Made by a program: the position numbers and the translations under genes. A DNA stretch of 51,492 bases from CAIZGX01 sp964385405 (GTDB lineage: Bacteria; Bacteroidota; Bacteroidia; Flavobacteriales_D; Sanyastnellaceae), in contig CAYLOT010000019.1 of NCBI GenBank assembly GCA_964385405.1, positions 1-51,492 of the forward strand, read 5' to 3'. Positions within the stretch are counted from its first letter, which is position 1; each line of letters starts with the position of its first letter. The notes under the pieces were generated by a model, which was given only the letters and a program-made list of their open reading frames with translations, ran no database searches and was not told the DNA's origin. Below are positions 39,044-48,251 of the stretch, in pieces.

Positions 39044-41596
39044 TTATTCAGCAGCAGGAGCAGTTCCCTTCTCCACGTGCATTTTCACCTCTTGAGTTTC
39101 TGTGTCGTAATCGACGTGAAGCGTGTCGCCTGGCTTAATTTGACTGTTAATGATTTCTTCAGCTAATGGATCTTCAAGATATTTTTGAATAGCTCTGCGC
39201 AATGGACGCGCGCCATACTTCTCATCGAATCCTTTGTCCGCAATGTAGTCTTTTGCTGTTTCAGTCAGGGCAATGGTGTATCCCAGGTCGGTGATACGAG
39301 AGAACAATTTCTTCAATTCGATATCTATGATCTGATGAATGTCTTCTTTCTTCAATGCGTTGAAGACAATAATGTCGTCTACACGATTCAAGAATTCAGG
39401 AGAAAATGCTTTTTTCAACGCAGCCTCAATTACACCTTTTTTACTGTCTTCTTCTTGGGTAACACGAGAAGCTGTTCCAAAGCCAACGCCAGTTCCGAAG
39501 TCTTGCAATTGACGAGCTCCGATGTTTGAAGTCATAATGATAACAGTATTCTTGAAGTCAATTTTACGACCCATGCTGTCTGTCATTTGCCCGTCGTCTA
39601 GTGCTTGAAGCAACAGATTGAATACATCTGGATGAGCTTTTTCAATTTCATCTAACAACACAATGCTGTATGGTTTACGGCGAACTTTCTCAGTTAACTG
39701 TCCACCTTCTTCGTACCCAACGTATCCCGGAGGCGCTCCAATTAAGCGAGAGACCGCGAATTTCTCCATATACTCACTCATGTCAATTCGAAGAAGGGCT
39801 TCGTCAGAATCGAACATGTAGCGGGCAAGTTCTTTCGCGAGTTGCGTTTTACCAACCCCTGTTGGACCTAAGAAAATGAATGATCCAATTGGACGGTTTG
39901 GATCTTTTAGTCCAGCACGATTTCGCTTAATGGCTTTTACCACTTTCACAATAGCATCGTCTTGTCCAATTACCTTTCCTTCCAATTCTTTGTCCATCTT
40001 AGCCAAACGACCGCTCTCGGTTTCTGCAACTTTCTGAACAGGAATTCCGGTCATCATAGCAACTACTTCTTCCACATTGGCAGCTGTAACCGTTGTGCGC
40101 TGTGAGCGGGTTTGTTCTTCCCATTTTTTCTTTGCTTCTTCAAGACTTGTCTCTAAAGCTTTTTGTCTGTCTCGCAATTGAGCCGCCTCTTCGTACTTCG
40201 CGCTTCGAACAACACGAAGCTTTTCCTCTTGAATGCCTTCTATTTCCTTTTCAATCTCTATGATTTCTTTCGGAACCGAAATGTTTTGCAAGTGAACACG
40301 AGATCCCACCTCGTCCAAAGCATCAATTGCTTTGTCTGGAAGATGACGATCAGTAATGTAACGAGCAGTTAACTTTACGCAAGCTTCTAAGGCTTCATCT
40401 GTATATGTAACACTGTGATGCGACTCGTATTTGTCTTTGATGTTGTTTAAAATTTGAATGGTCTCTTCAACGGTAGTTGGATCAACCACTACCTTTTGGA
40501 AGCGACGTTCTAATGCTCCGTCTTTCTCAATATACTGACGGTATTCGTCAAGGGTAGTAGCGCCAATGCATTGGATTTCTCCACGTGCTAATGCAGGCTT
40601 GAACATGTTACTTGCATCCAAACTTCCACTTGCGCCACCTGCTCCGACAATGGTGTGAATTTCATCGATGAATAATATGACATCCGGAGATTTTTCCAAT
40701 TCATTCATCACTGCTTTCATACGCTCTTCGAACTGACCGCGGTATTTTGTTCCAGCTACCAAAGAAGCAATGTCGAGCGTTACAACGCGCTTATCGAAAA
40801 GTACCCGAGATACTTTTTTCTGAATAATACGAAGGGCAAGTCCTTCGGCGATTGCTGATTTACCTACGCCGGGCTCACCAATAAGAATGGGATTGTTTTT
40901 CTTTCTTCTGGAAAGGATTTGTGAAACGCGCTCAATCTCTTTTTCACGTCCAACTATCGGATCCAATTTTCCTTCAGTGGCATACTTGGTTAAATCGCGA
41001 CCGAAGTTGTCTAATACAGGAGTTTTACTTTTTGAATCGCCTGGTTTTTTTGTAGTTCCACCACTTCCACCTGTGAATGGGCGGTCTTCTTCATCGTCAT
41101 CATCAGCACTCGGAAATTCAGCACGTGGTAAATCGGACTTACGAACGTTTTCATCTTCCCCGTCACCCAATTCGCGGTTCACCGCGTTGTAGTCTACTCC
41201 CATAGGTTCGAGTGTTCTTGTAACAACATTGTCAGAGTCTTTCAAAATGGTTAGAAGCAGATGCTCTGTGTTGACCATGGTCTTCTTGTGCGATTTTGCT
41301 TCTATGTAGGAAAGCTTCAATACGCGCTCAGCTTGTTTCACCAGAGAAATACCCGAACTTGTTACGGTTGAAGATCCGTAAGAGCCAGCGTTGCGCACAG
41401 AGGCTTCAACGCTTTTGCGTAAAAACGATAGGTCAACACCAAGACTTCTCAGCACTTTGGTTGCTGTGCAATCTTCTTCACGAAGAATTCCCAATAAAAA
41501 ATGTTCTATTCCAATGTAGTTGTGTCCCAACCGCAATGCCTCTTCTCTGCTATAACGCAGGACTTCTTGTACTTGTTCTGAAAACTTGGCGTCCAT
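39044..41596 (-). CDS. clpC: ATP-dependent Clp protease ATP-binding subunit ClpC
   Basis: This 850-residue AAA+ unfoldase feeds proteins to ClpP. Order: two N-domain repeats (RYSREEALRLGHNYIGIEHFLLGIL, residues 12-36, and VKQAERVLKLSYIEAKSH, about 85-102). Then comes AAA1 with Walker A GEPGVGKSA (about 226) and Walker B VILFIDEIHT. A central coiled UVR-like region (EEKLRVVRSAKYEEAAQLRDRQKAL) follows, then AAA2 with GPTGVGKTQ and IVLLDEIEKAHPDVFNLLLQALDDG. The UVR region identifies ClpC rather than ClpA or ClpB. Its exact -7 element TACATTTG lies 28 nt upstream. McsA/McsB-like genes are not nearby. Confidence 0.97.
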   Translation of the reverse strand: MDAKFSEQVQEVLRYSREEALRLGHNYIGIEHFLLGILREEDCTATKVLRSLGVDLSFLRKSVEASVRNAGSYGSSTVTSSGISLVKQAERVLKLSYIEAKSHKKTMVNTEHLLLTILKDSDNVVTRTLEPMGVDYNAVNRELGDGEDENVRKSDLPRAEFPSADDDDEEDRPFTGGSGGTTKKPGDSKSKTPVLDNFGRDLTKYATEGKLDPIVGREKEIERVSQILSRRKKNNPILIGEPGVGKSAIAEGLALRIIQKKVSRVLFDKRVVTLDIASLVAGTKYRGQFEERMKAVMNELEKSPDVILFIDEIHTIVGAGGASGSLDASNMFKPALARGEIQCIGATTLDEYRQYIEKDGALERRFQKVVVDPTTVEETIQILNNIKDKYESHHSVTYTDEALEACVKLTARYITDRHLPDKAIDALDEVGSRVHLQNISVPKEIIEIEKEIEGIQEEKLRVVRSAKYEEAAQLRDRQKALETSLEEAKKKWEEQTRSQRTTVTAANVEEVVAMMTGIPVQKVAETESGRLAKMDKELEGKVIGQDDAIVKVVKAIKRNRAGLKDPNRPIGSFIFLGPTGVGKTQLAKELARYMFDSDEALLRIDMSEYMEKFAVSRLIGAPPGYVGYEEGGQLTEKVRRKPYSIVLLDEIEKAHPDVFNLLLQALDDGQMTDSMGRKIDFKNTVIIMTSNIGARQLQDFGTGVGFGTASRVTQEEDSKKGVIEAALKKAFSPEFLNRVDDIIVFNALKKEDIHQIIDIELKKLFSRITDLGYTIALTETAKDYIADKGFDEKYGARPLRRAIQKYLEDPLAEEIINSQIKPGDTLHVDYDTETQEVKMHVEKGTAPAAE

Positions 41597-41624
41597 ATCT
41601 TTCCTTAACGGGTTTTATCAGTTT

Positions 41625-41632
41625 CAAATGTA
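41625..41632 (-). promoter_or_regulatory. -7 promoter element of clpC
   Basis: On the minus strand TACATTTG is an exact match, ending 28 nt before the ATG at 41596. No clear -33 TTG at 19 nt was found; TTTAG is nearest. The divergent gyrA may use TATTTTCG at 41745-41752 (one mismatch), with a leader near 40 nt. Confidence 0.55.
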
Positions 41633-41794
41633 TTCTTTCCAAGCGTTACTCTAAACTTAATACCATCGAATTTTCCACAGCCATTTTGACATTTGTGAAT
41701 AACTATAAGCGCCAGATTCGGTCAATTTTCGGTTCAATCGGAAGTATTTTCGCGTACCCGTGACAGTTCAATTTTTTAAGCGGGAACAACCATT

Positions 41795-44314
41795 ATGGAA
41801 TCAGGAGAAAGAATTCTTAAGATAAACATTGAAGATGAAATGAAATCTGCCTACATCGATTATTCGATGTCGGTGATTGTGAGTAGAGCTTTGCCAGACG
41901 TGCGCGACGGTTTGAAGCCCGTGCATCGCCGTGTGTTGTACGGAATGTTAGACCTTGGAATGTTGTCGAACAGACCGTATAAAAAGTCTGCACGTATCGT
42001 CGGTGAGGTATTGGGTAAATATCACCCGCACGGTGACTCAGCGGTTTATGAAACCATGGTGCGTATGGCACAGCCTTGGTCTTTGCGTTATCCGTTGGTA
42101 GACGGACAAGGTAACTTCGGATCGATGGATGGTGATAACGCTGCGGCAATGCGTTATACAGAAGCACGTCTGAGAAAATTAGCCGAAGAGCTTCTTGAAG
42201 ATTTAGATAAAGACACGGTTGACTGGCAAGCGAACTTCGACGATTCGTTGGAAGAGCCTCGCGTTATGCCAGCGAAAGTTCCGAACTTATTGTTGAACGG
42301 TGTAAGTGGAATCGCGGTAGGTATGGCTACGAACATGGCTCCGCACAATTTGACTGAAGTATGCGACGGAATTGCTGCATATATTGACAATCGTGAAATC
42401 ACGACGGAAGAATTAATGCAGCACATTAAAGCTCCAGACTTTCCAACAGGCGGCGTTATTCATGGGTTGGAAGGTGTGAAGTCCGCTTATGAAACAGGAA
42501 GAGGTCGAGTTGTCATTCGTGCTAAAGCGCGTATTGAAGAAGTTGCTAATCACGAGTGTATTATTGTTGAACAGGTTCCTTACCAGATCAACAAAGCCGA
42601 CATGGTGAAGCGAACGTGGGAATTGGTTACTGAAGGTAAGATTGAAGGAATCGCTGAAATACGCGATGAATCAGATAGAAATGGAGTTCGTGTGGTTTAT
42701 GAATTGAAGCGCGACGCAATTTCCAATGTTGTATTAAATAATCTTTATAAATATACCGGTCTTCAAACTTCATTCTCAGTCAATAACATTGCTTTAGTTA
42801 ATGGTAGACCAGAGGTGTTGACGCTAAAGGATATCATACGTCACTACGTAGATCACCGCCACGAAGTGGTGACACGCAGAACGAAATTCGAATTGCGCAA
42901 AGCTGAAGAGCGTGCGCACATATTAGAAGGATATCTGATCGCACTCGACAACATTGATGCAGTGATTGCATTAATAAGAAAGTCACAGACTCCAGATGAA
43001 GCGAAAGACGGATTGATGCAACAGTTCGGATTGTCTGAGATTCAGTCGAAGGCTATTCTAGAAATGCGTTTGCAACGATTAACCGGATTGGAGCGCGATA
43101 AGATTCGTGCGGAACACGCCGAATTAATGGAGTTGATTACGAAGTTGCGTGCGATTCTTGCTAGCGAAGAGTTGCGCATGCAAATCATTAAAGATGAGCT
43201 AACGCATTTGAAAGAAAAGTTCGGCGATGAGCGTCGTTCAATTATTGAATTCTCTTCAGCCGACTTGAGCATTGAAGACATGATTCCTGATGAAGCAATG
43301 GTGGTTACTATTACGCATGCAGGATACATTAAGCGTACGAACTTGAACGAATACCGCACGCAAAGCCGCGGTGGAGTGGGAGCGAAAGGAACGTCTGCAC
43401 GACAGGAAGACTTTGTAGAACACATCTTCACGGCCACGAACCACGATTATTTGCTCATCTTCACCATGAAAGGAAGATGTTTCTGGATGCGTGTATTCGA
43501 AATTCCGGAAGGTGGAAAAACAGCGAAGGGACGTGCAATTCAAAACATGATTCAAATTGAGCAAGATGACAAAGTCTTGGCTTACATCCCTGTCAAGGAT
43601 TTGAATAATGCCGAGAATTTGAAATCGAACTTCGTTATTCTTTGCACGAAGCAGGGCTTAATCAAGAAGACATCATTAGAAGCATACAGCAGACCTCGTT
43701 CATCGGGTATTAATGCTGTTACTATTGTTGAAGGTGATGAATTGTTGCAAGCTCGTTTGACTACTGGAGCGAGCGAAATTATCATGGGAACAAAAGAAGG
43801 TAAAGCCATTCGTTTCCCAGAAGTGAAAGTTCGTGCGGTTGGAAGAACAGCGCAAGGAGTGAAAGCAGTATCTCTTGGAAGCGACACTGACGAAGTAATT
43901 GGAATGGTGTGCGTTGACGACCCAAACAGCGACATATTGGTTGTATCTGACAAGGGATTCGGAAAGCGCTCATCGTTAGAAGACTATCGTGTAACGAATC
44001 GCGGAGGAAAAGGAGTGAAGACCATTAACATCACAGACAAGACAGGACCGTTGTGCGCAATCTTGGCTGTAGACAATGAATACGATTTCATGATTATCAA
44101 TAAATCGGGAATTGCTATTCGTTTGAGTGTAGATGAACTTCGAGTGATGGGTAGAAATACCCAAGGGGTTAAGTTGATTAACCTTCGCGGGAACGATGAA
44201 ATTGCGGCAGTGTGTGCTGTAATTCGCGACGAAAATGAAGGCGAGGCTACCGAAGGCGAGGAAAACGCAGCCGAAGGTGAAACTTCGACACCAACAGAAG
44301 GAGGAGAAGAATAA
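41795..44314 (+). CDS. gyrA: DNA gyrase subunit A
   Basis: This 839-residue subunit breaks and reseals DNA. The breakage-reunion domain contains the catalytic Tyr121 in AAMRYTEARL, and the quinolone region GKYHPHGDSAVYETMVRMAQ, with Ser82 and Glu86 at the positions of E. coli Ser83 and Asp87. This is a wild-type-like, probably quinolone-sensitive set. The C-terminal pinwheel has repeated blades and a GyrA box-like QSRGGVGAKG (about residues 526-535), which distinguishes it from ParC. The end is an acidic tail (EGEATEGEENAAEGETSTPTEGGEE in short pieces). It is a single gene, divergent from clpC; the TPR gene follows after 61 nt. Confidence 0.97.
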   Translation: MESGERILKINIEDEMKSAYIDYSMSVIVSRALPDVRDGLKPVHRRVLYGMLDLGMLSNRPYKKSARIVGEVLGKYHPHGDSAVYETMVRMAQPWSLRYPLVDGQGNFGSMDGDNAAAMRYTEARLRKLAEELLEDLDKDTVDWQANFDDSLEEPRVMPAKVPNLLLNGVSGIAVGMATNMAPHNLTEVCDGIAAYIDNREITTEELMQHIKAPDFPTGGVIHGLEGVKSAYETGRGRVVIRAKARIEEVANHECIIVEQVPYQINKADMVKRTWELVTEGKIEGIAEIRDESDRNGVRVVYELKRDAISNVVLNNLYKYTGLQTSFSVNNIALVNGRPEVLTLKDIIRHYVDHRHEVVTRRTKFELRKAEERAHILEGYLIALDNIDAVIALIRKSQTPDEAKDGLMQQFGLSEIQSKAILEMRLQRLTGLERDKIRAEHAELMELITKLRAILASEELRMQIIKDELTHLKEKFGDERRSIIEFSSADLSIEDMIPDEAMVVTITHAGYIKRTNLNEYRTQSRGGVGAKGTSARQEDFVEHIFTATNHDYLLIFTMKGRCFWMRVFEIPEGGKTAKGRAIQNMIQIEQDDKVLAYIPVKDLNNAENLKSNFVILCTKQGLIKKTSLEAYSRPRSSGINAVTIVEGDELLQARLTTGASEIIMGTKEGKAIRFPEVKVRAVGRTAQGVKAVSLGSDTDEVIGMVCVDDPNSDILVVSDKGFGKRSSLEDYRVTNRGGKGVKTINITDKTGPLCAILAVDNEYDFMIINKSGIAIRLSVDELRVMGRNTQGVKLINLRGNDEIAAVCAVIRDENEGEATEGEENAAEGETSTPTEGGEE

Positions 44315-44375
44315 ATTGCAATAAACATGTTTTGGCACTAACGTTGTCAAGACGGAAAAATGTAAAAACAATATC

Positions 44376-45485
44376 ATGAAAAAAACATTCATTCTATTCG
44401 CGACAGTTCTAACATCGTTTGCAATCTTCGCACAAGCCGAGCTTACCAATGCTTTCAGAGCAAACGAAGACAAGAACTTCGAGGAAGCTTTGAATTACAT
44501 CAATCAAGCCTCTTCTAACCCGAAGGCTACCAGTAAGGAAAAATACTGGAGATACCGCGGCGATATTTATATGAACATTGCAACAGACAGTGTTTTGAGT
44601 ATGAAATACGCCAATAGCTTCAACGAAGCGGTTGCTTCCTACACCAAGGCTCTTGAGATGAGCAAAGATTATGTAATGGAGATTGGTGCGGTGGTAGACC
44701 GTGTAAGAGGAATTGAAGAGCAGAGGGCAATTGCTGCTTACAAAGCGAGTAACACATGCGGAGCAGCCGGTCATTACGATAATCTTATTGCTACAAGCAA
44801 AATGTTTGGTGTAACAGATACCATCTATGTGTACTACGCGGGTATTTGTCATGAATCATGTGGAAACGTAGATAAGGCGCTGGCAAACTTCACAACTTGT
44901 GCAAATTTGAATTACCAGGCTGCAGACTGCTATTCTCGCATTGGAAATATGTTGGTAAAGGCTGGAAGAAAAGAAGAGGCCATTAAGATCTTAGGTGAAG
45001 CGCGTGCGAAGTACCCAAAGAACTCTTCGATCTTAACTGCAGAAGTTAATATTTACATTGAGGATAAAGATTATCAAAAGGCTCACGATGTATTGATTGC
45101 ATTAACTGAGGCAGATCCAAAGAACGAAAGCGTTTTATTCGTTTTGGGAGTAACTTATGAAAAGAACAACAATCCGGTTGAAGCCGAAAAGGTGTACAAC
45201 AAGGCATTGGAATTAAATCCGACATACTTCGATGCACACTACAACTTGGCTGTAATGTATTACAATCAAGGAGTTGAAAAATTCAAGGTTTGTGATGCAA
45301 TTCCTCCAAGAGAAACAGCGCGCTACGACGCTTGTAAAGCGGAGACAAAGACTGTTTTCGCGAAAGCTGCAGAGCACTTTAAGGTTTGTTACGACCAAGA
45401 TCCAACTCAAGCATCTTTGAAGAAAGTACTTCAAGAATGTTACAGAAAATCAGGACAGCCTGAGAAGGCAACTGAATTGAAATAA
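44376..45485 (+). CDS. Exported tetratricopeptide-repeat protein
   Basis: This 369-residue protein starts with a signal peptide (KKTFILFATVLTSFAIFAQA). It consists of TPR-like helical repeats: FEEALNYINQASSNPKATSKEKYWRYRGDIYM near residues 30-60, KYANSFNEAVASYTKALEMS, ALANFTTCANLNYQAADCYSRIG, and ESVLFVLGVTYEKNNNPVEAEKVYNKALELNPTYFDAHYNLAVMYYNQG at about residues 250-300. The latter are textbook TPRs. The repeats probably mediate protein-protein contacts in the periplasm; no catalytic domain is present. It follows gyrA by 61 nt and is closed by a clear terminator, so it may be its own transcript or read through from gyrA. Confidence 0.9.
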   Translation: MKKTFILFATVLTSFAIFAQAELTNAFRANEDKNFEEALNYINQASSNPKATSKEKYWRYRGDIYMNIATDSVLSMKYANSFNEAVASYTKALEMSKDYVMEIGAVVDRVRGIEEQRAIAAYKASNTCGAAGHYDNLIATSKMFGVTDTIYVYYAGICHESCGNVDKALANFTTCANLNYQAADCYSRIGNMLVKAGRKEEAIKILGEARAKYPKNSSILTAEVNIYIEDKDYQKAHDVLIALTEADPKNESVLFVLGVTYEKNNNPVEAEKVYNKALELNPTYFDAHYNLAVMYYNQGVEKFKVCDAIPPRETARYDACKAETKTVFAKAAEHFKVCYDQDPTQASLKKVLQECYRKSGQPEKATELK

Positions 45486-45502
45486 CAAAATATTTCATAC
45501 AG

Positions 45503-45532
45503 AAAAAAAGGGGAGCGAAAGCTCCCTTTTTT
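45503..45532 (+). terminator. Intrinsic terminator after TPR gene
   Basis: GGGAGC (45511-45516), loop GAAA (45517-45520), GCTCCC (45521-45526) and then TTTTTT form a strong rho-independent terminator, with an A-run on the 5' side (45503-45509). It lies 18-47 nt after the stop codon at 45485 and ends the TPR transcript. The 6-bp GC-rich stem with a GNRA loop is a standard form. Confidence 0.9.
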
Positions 45533-45592
45533 AGTTTTCAACATTTCGAAAACGAAAGCAATTCAACCTTCAATTTGCGTAAAACAACAAGC

Positions 45593-46495
45593 ATGTTTAC
45601 TTGGTCGAAATTAATGGCGCACTCGCTGCGAAAAATAGAACAGAACGAACACAACGACGTGGTGTACTTTCCAACTGGAATTGATTTGTGGGACAAGAAT
45701 GGTGGAATTCGTTCGCAGGAAATATCGTTGCTAGTTGCTCATAAACATTCGGGAAGCACGAGTATGGCGCTTCAAATAGCTTTGAAGAATGTAGATGAAG
45801 GAACGCCTGTTCTCTATGTGAGTTCAGATATTTCACCGGAGTTGTTCATGTATAAAATCATGTTACAACGCGCGAAGGAAGCTATTCCCTCTTTTCATGA
45901 AGTGACGCACGATGCTATGTATTGGGATTCGCTTTGTCTGAAATACCTGGAAGATTTGCATTCACGTCCGCTTTATTTTCAAGAATTCAAAGAGCCCAAG
46001 TTGAACGTTGCAATGGAAGGGATTTTGAAATTCAGAGATAAACATCCGCGTGGACTTATCATAATCGATAAACTGAAGTACAATTATTCCGACGGGAAAA
46101 TATCTCCGGAGTTGTTGAAGATATTCTTGGGAGGCTTGAATGACGATATTGTTGGAACTGAGAGAGGAGTTCTTATAGTTACAAGCACGGCTTGCGACAT
46201 GATCGATTTTTCTTACGGAAAATTCCCTTCGCTGTTGAGTATTTTCAATTGGCATATTTTCAATCAATATTTCAAACGGGTGTTCATGTTGCGCAAGGAT
46301 ATTAATGCTTGGATGAATACCGATTATTTCAGTCCAGATTTTCTTTTTGCTTCAGGAGTAGCGATTACGGCCGATTCCAGAGTTCGCGATGAAGAAGACT
46401 TGGTGTACTACCATGCTTCACATTATCAGTTTTATTGCAAGACCAGTCCCGTGGTAAGACCACTTGATGAAGATGACTTAGACAGTCCGTTTTAA
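45593..46495 (+). CDS. DnaB/RecA-like ATPase with degenerate Walker A
   Basis: This 300-residue protein resembles the RecA-like C-terminal domain of DnaB or KaiC proteins. It has PTGIDLWDKNGGIRSQEISLLVAHKH near residues 28-52, LYVSSDISPELFMYKIMLQRA (compare DnaB SLEMS...L..R) and LIIIDKLKYNYSDG where DnaB has IDYLQL. The Walker A segment reads AHKHSGSTS (about residues 49-57), lacking the Lys of GKT/S. ATP hydrolysis is therefore doubtful. It may be an inactive paralogue or a binding adaptor. The open frame can be read from TTG 45575, inside a near -7 element, so ATG 45593 is chosen. It is convergent with the LysM gene, overlapping by 4 nt. Confidence 0.75.
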   Translation: MFTWSKLMAHSLRKIEQNEHNDVVYFPTGIDLWDKNGGIRSQEISLLVAHKHSGSTSMALQIALKNVDEGTPVLYVSSDISPELFMYKIMLQRAKEAIPSFHEVTHDAMYWDSLCLKYLEDLHSRPLYFQEFKEPKLNVAMEGILKFRDKHPRGLIIIDKLKYNYSDGKISPELLKIFLGGLNDDIVGTERGVLIVTSTACDMIDFSYGKFPSLLSIFNWHIFNQYFKRVFMLRKDINAWMNTDYFSPDFLFASGVAITADSRVRDEEDLVYYHASHYQFYCKTSPVVRPLDEDDLDSPF

Positions 46496-47637
46496 CGCAC
46501 GCGAATTTTCTCGCCAATTTGAAGTGTCTTCGTTGGCTTGAAATTATTGAGCTTACAAATTTTAGCAACAGTAGTGTGATGCTTAATGGCTATGCCGGAA
46601 AGCGTATCTCCTGATTTAACCTTGTGGTATTTCTGAACGGGATTGTCAAGCACTTCCTGAGAGGAGTGCTTTGGTCCTGGAACAATTAGTTTTTGACCAA
46701 TGCGAATCACACTTGATTCATGAATGTTATTTTCTCGACAAAGTGTTTTTACTGAAGTGTGTTCTTTTTCAGCGATGGAAGAAAGGGTTTCTCCAGATTT
46801 AACGACATGAATATGCGTTTGTAATTCAACAGGAAGTTTTTCATCACGAATTTCCATGTTTTCACGTTGACCGGCATCGCCTTCTCGCTGCACGTCTGCG
46901 ATGTGTTGAACTTCTTTTGTTTTTAGAATGGATTCCGTCATGCAAGGGCAGATGCGCGCTCGAGTCAGTGAGTCTGTTTTGAATTCGTCAAAAGGTTTGA
47001 ACTTTAAGATCTCAGATTTTACATGCGGATAACCTTTGAATGCTCCGTCTGTGTTCTGTTCCCAGTATTTAAGGGCCTGTTGGTTGTTCAATCCACAAAA
47101 CTGCATAAGCGTGAATGCGCTTAGCATGCCGCTTTGGTGCCAGCCGTTCCAGCAATGAATGTACAAGGGTTCCTTTTTTTCAGAACGAATGAGTGCATCG
47201 ACTTCTTCAAAAAAAGTAAATACTACGTCGCGATTTAGATCGGGTTGGCAACTGTAGTTAAATCCAAGATCGAAAAGAGAGTCGAGAACAGGTTCTGGGT
47301 AATCGCTCGTGAAGTTCTTTGAGTAGAGGTAAATGGCTCCGCCAAATCCGGCTTGTCTTAGGTTGTTTATTCCCCAAGATGGAAGCGGGTGAGAGTTGTA
47401 CGTCTTCGGTTCTGCTTCTCTTCGATAAAAGTTATTGGATCCCCCGCGATAGAGTATGTTGTGCAGAACTACACGCATGTTACGTACACCCAATAAATTA
47501 TCAGGGCCAAGGCCTTTGTTGTTCACCAATTTCGTTTGAACACTGTCTAACCCGAACATGTCTTTCTGGGCAGAGGCTTCGCCTCCAATCAAAAGGATTG
47601 AACTAAGTAGGATACATCGACGCAACAATTTCAACAT
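46492..47637 (-). CDS. Exported pseudophosphatase-like protein with two LysM domains
   Basis: This 381-residue protein has a signal peptide (MLKLLRRCILLSSILLIGGEASA). A phosphatase-like domain follows (residues about 50-220), with PLYIHCWNGWHQSG, where tyrosine or dual-specificity phosphatases carry HCx5R. Here the Arg position of the P-loop is Gln168, so catalysis is doubtful. Two C-terminal LysM domains, HVVKSGETLSSIAEKEHTSVKTLCRENNI and HKVKSGDTLSGIAIKHHTTVAKICKLNNF, bind peptidoglycan. It is probably a periplasmic protein that recognises a ligand. A similar HCWNGWH motif is remembered from other Bacteroidota, so the change looks ancestral. The promoter predicts a leaderless mRNA. Confidence 0.82.
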   Translation of the reverse strand: MLKLLRRCILLSSILLIGGEASAQKDMFGLDSVQTKLVNNKGLGPDNLLGVRNMRVVLHNILYRGGSNNFYRREAEPKTYNSHPLPSWGINNLRQAGFGGAIYLYSKNFTSDYPEPVLDSLFDLGFNYSCQPDLNRDVVFTFFEEVDALIRSEKKEPLYIHCWNGWHQSGMLSAFTLMQFCGLNNQQALKYWEQNTDGAFKGYPHVKSEILKFKPFDEFKTDSLTRARICPCMTESILKTKEVQHIADVQREGDAGQRENMEIRDEKLPVELQTHIHVVKSGETLSSIAEKEHTSVKTLCRENNIHESSVIRIGQKLIVPGPKHSSQEVLDNPVQKYHKVKSGDTLSGIAIKHHTTVAKICKLNNFKPTKTLQIGEKIRVR

Positions 47638-47641
47638 ACAT

Positions 47642-47649
47642 CAAAAATA
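47642..47649 (-). promoter_or_regulatory. -7 element of LysM protein gene, predicted leaderless
   Basis: On the minus strand TATTTTTG is followed by ATGT and the ATG at 47637. The match is exact and the gap is 4 nt. Confidence 0.55.
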
Positions 47650-47699
47650 CACAAGTGAGTGAAGAAGCTCATTCAATAAGAACAAGACTTCCTCACGAC

Positions 47700-48176
47700 T
47701 TATTGTGCATATTCGAATAGCTCTTTCGTAGAATAGCTGCTGTAGTAATTCAAGAAGCGGTTTTTCCACCCCACATTATTCGCAGGCAAATGATGGAACA
47801 AGTCACGAAATCCTTTGCATTGCTCTTTCATGTAAGAACGAAAGGCAAACTGATCGTTTTCATTTAAGCTCGCGAAAGCCAATAGACAGCGCAAAGTTGC
47901 AATATTCAGGTTGTCGAATAAATGCCAACGCGAAAGCGGACCATTCATGACGTGTACTCTTCCGTCTTTCAAAAAGACAATCATGCAATCGCCGTTTTTA
48001 CGCAGATGAATCATTTTACCCGGCTCAAATCCAAGTCGCGAAGCGTGACTTGCACTAAATCCGGCTTGCTGCGTGAATCCGTTGTTGTTAAAGATTTTCC
48101 ACAACTTAGGTCCAGCTGTGAAAAGAGGCAAGAAATCCGAAGTGGTCTCGCTGAAGTAAGGGTTTTGTGTTTTCAT
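47700..48176 (-). CDS. Unknown soluble protein
   Basis: This 158-residue protein is not recognised. It has no signal peptide or membrane segment. Visible blocks are FLPLFTAGPKLWKIFNNNGF, GKMIHLRKNGDCMIVFLKDGRVHVMNGPLSRWHLF (a beta-rich middle, about residues 55-88) and SYMKEQCKGFRDLFHHLPANNVGWKNRFLNYY. The length and composition are those of a real protein. It is monocistronic by spacing. A one-mismatch -7 element, AACATTTG, ends 4 nt before the ATG (minus strand, 48181-48188), again consistent with a leaderless mRNA. It is divergent from pfkA. Confidence 0.75.
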   Translation of the reverse strand: MKTQNPYFSETTSDFLPLFTAGPKLWKIFNNNGFTQQAGFSASHASRLGFEPGKMIHLRKNGDCMIVFLKDGRVHVMNGPLSRWHLFDNLNIATLRCLLAFASLNENDQFAFRSYMKEQCKGFRDLFHHLPANNVGWKNRFLNYYSSYSTKELFEYAQ

Positions 48177-48251
48177 GAGACAAATGTTTTGCCTCAGCTT
48201 GTAACGTATTTACGAAGTGATTTTTTAAAGAAAATTATTATTTATTTGGAC

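Noticed and set aside
41296..41763. 155-codon plus-strand ORF overlapping the clpC N terminus
   Set aside because: It is antisense to a strongly conserved part of clpC and has no recognisable motif.
45575..45592. TTG start for the DnaB-like protein
   Set aside because: The TTG is the end of a near -7 element (TCAATTTG); ATG 45593 is used.
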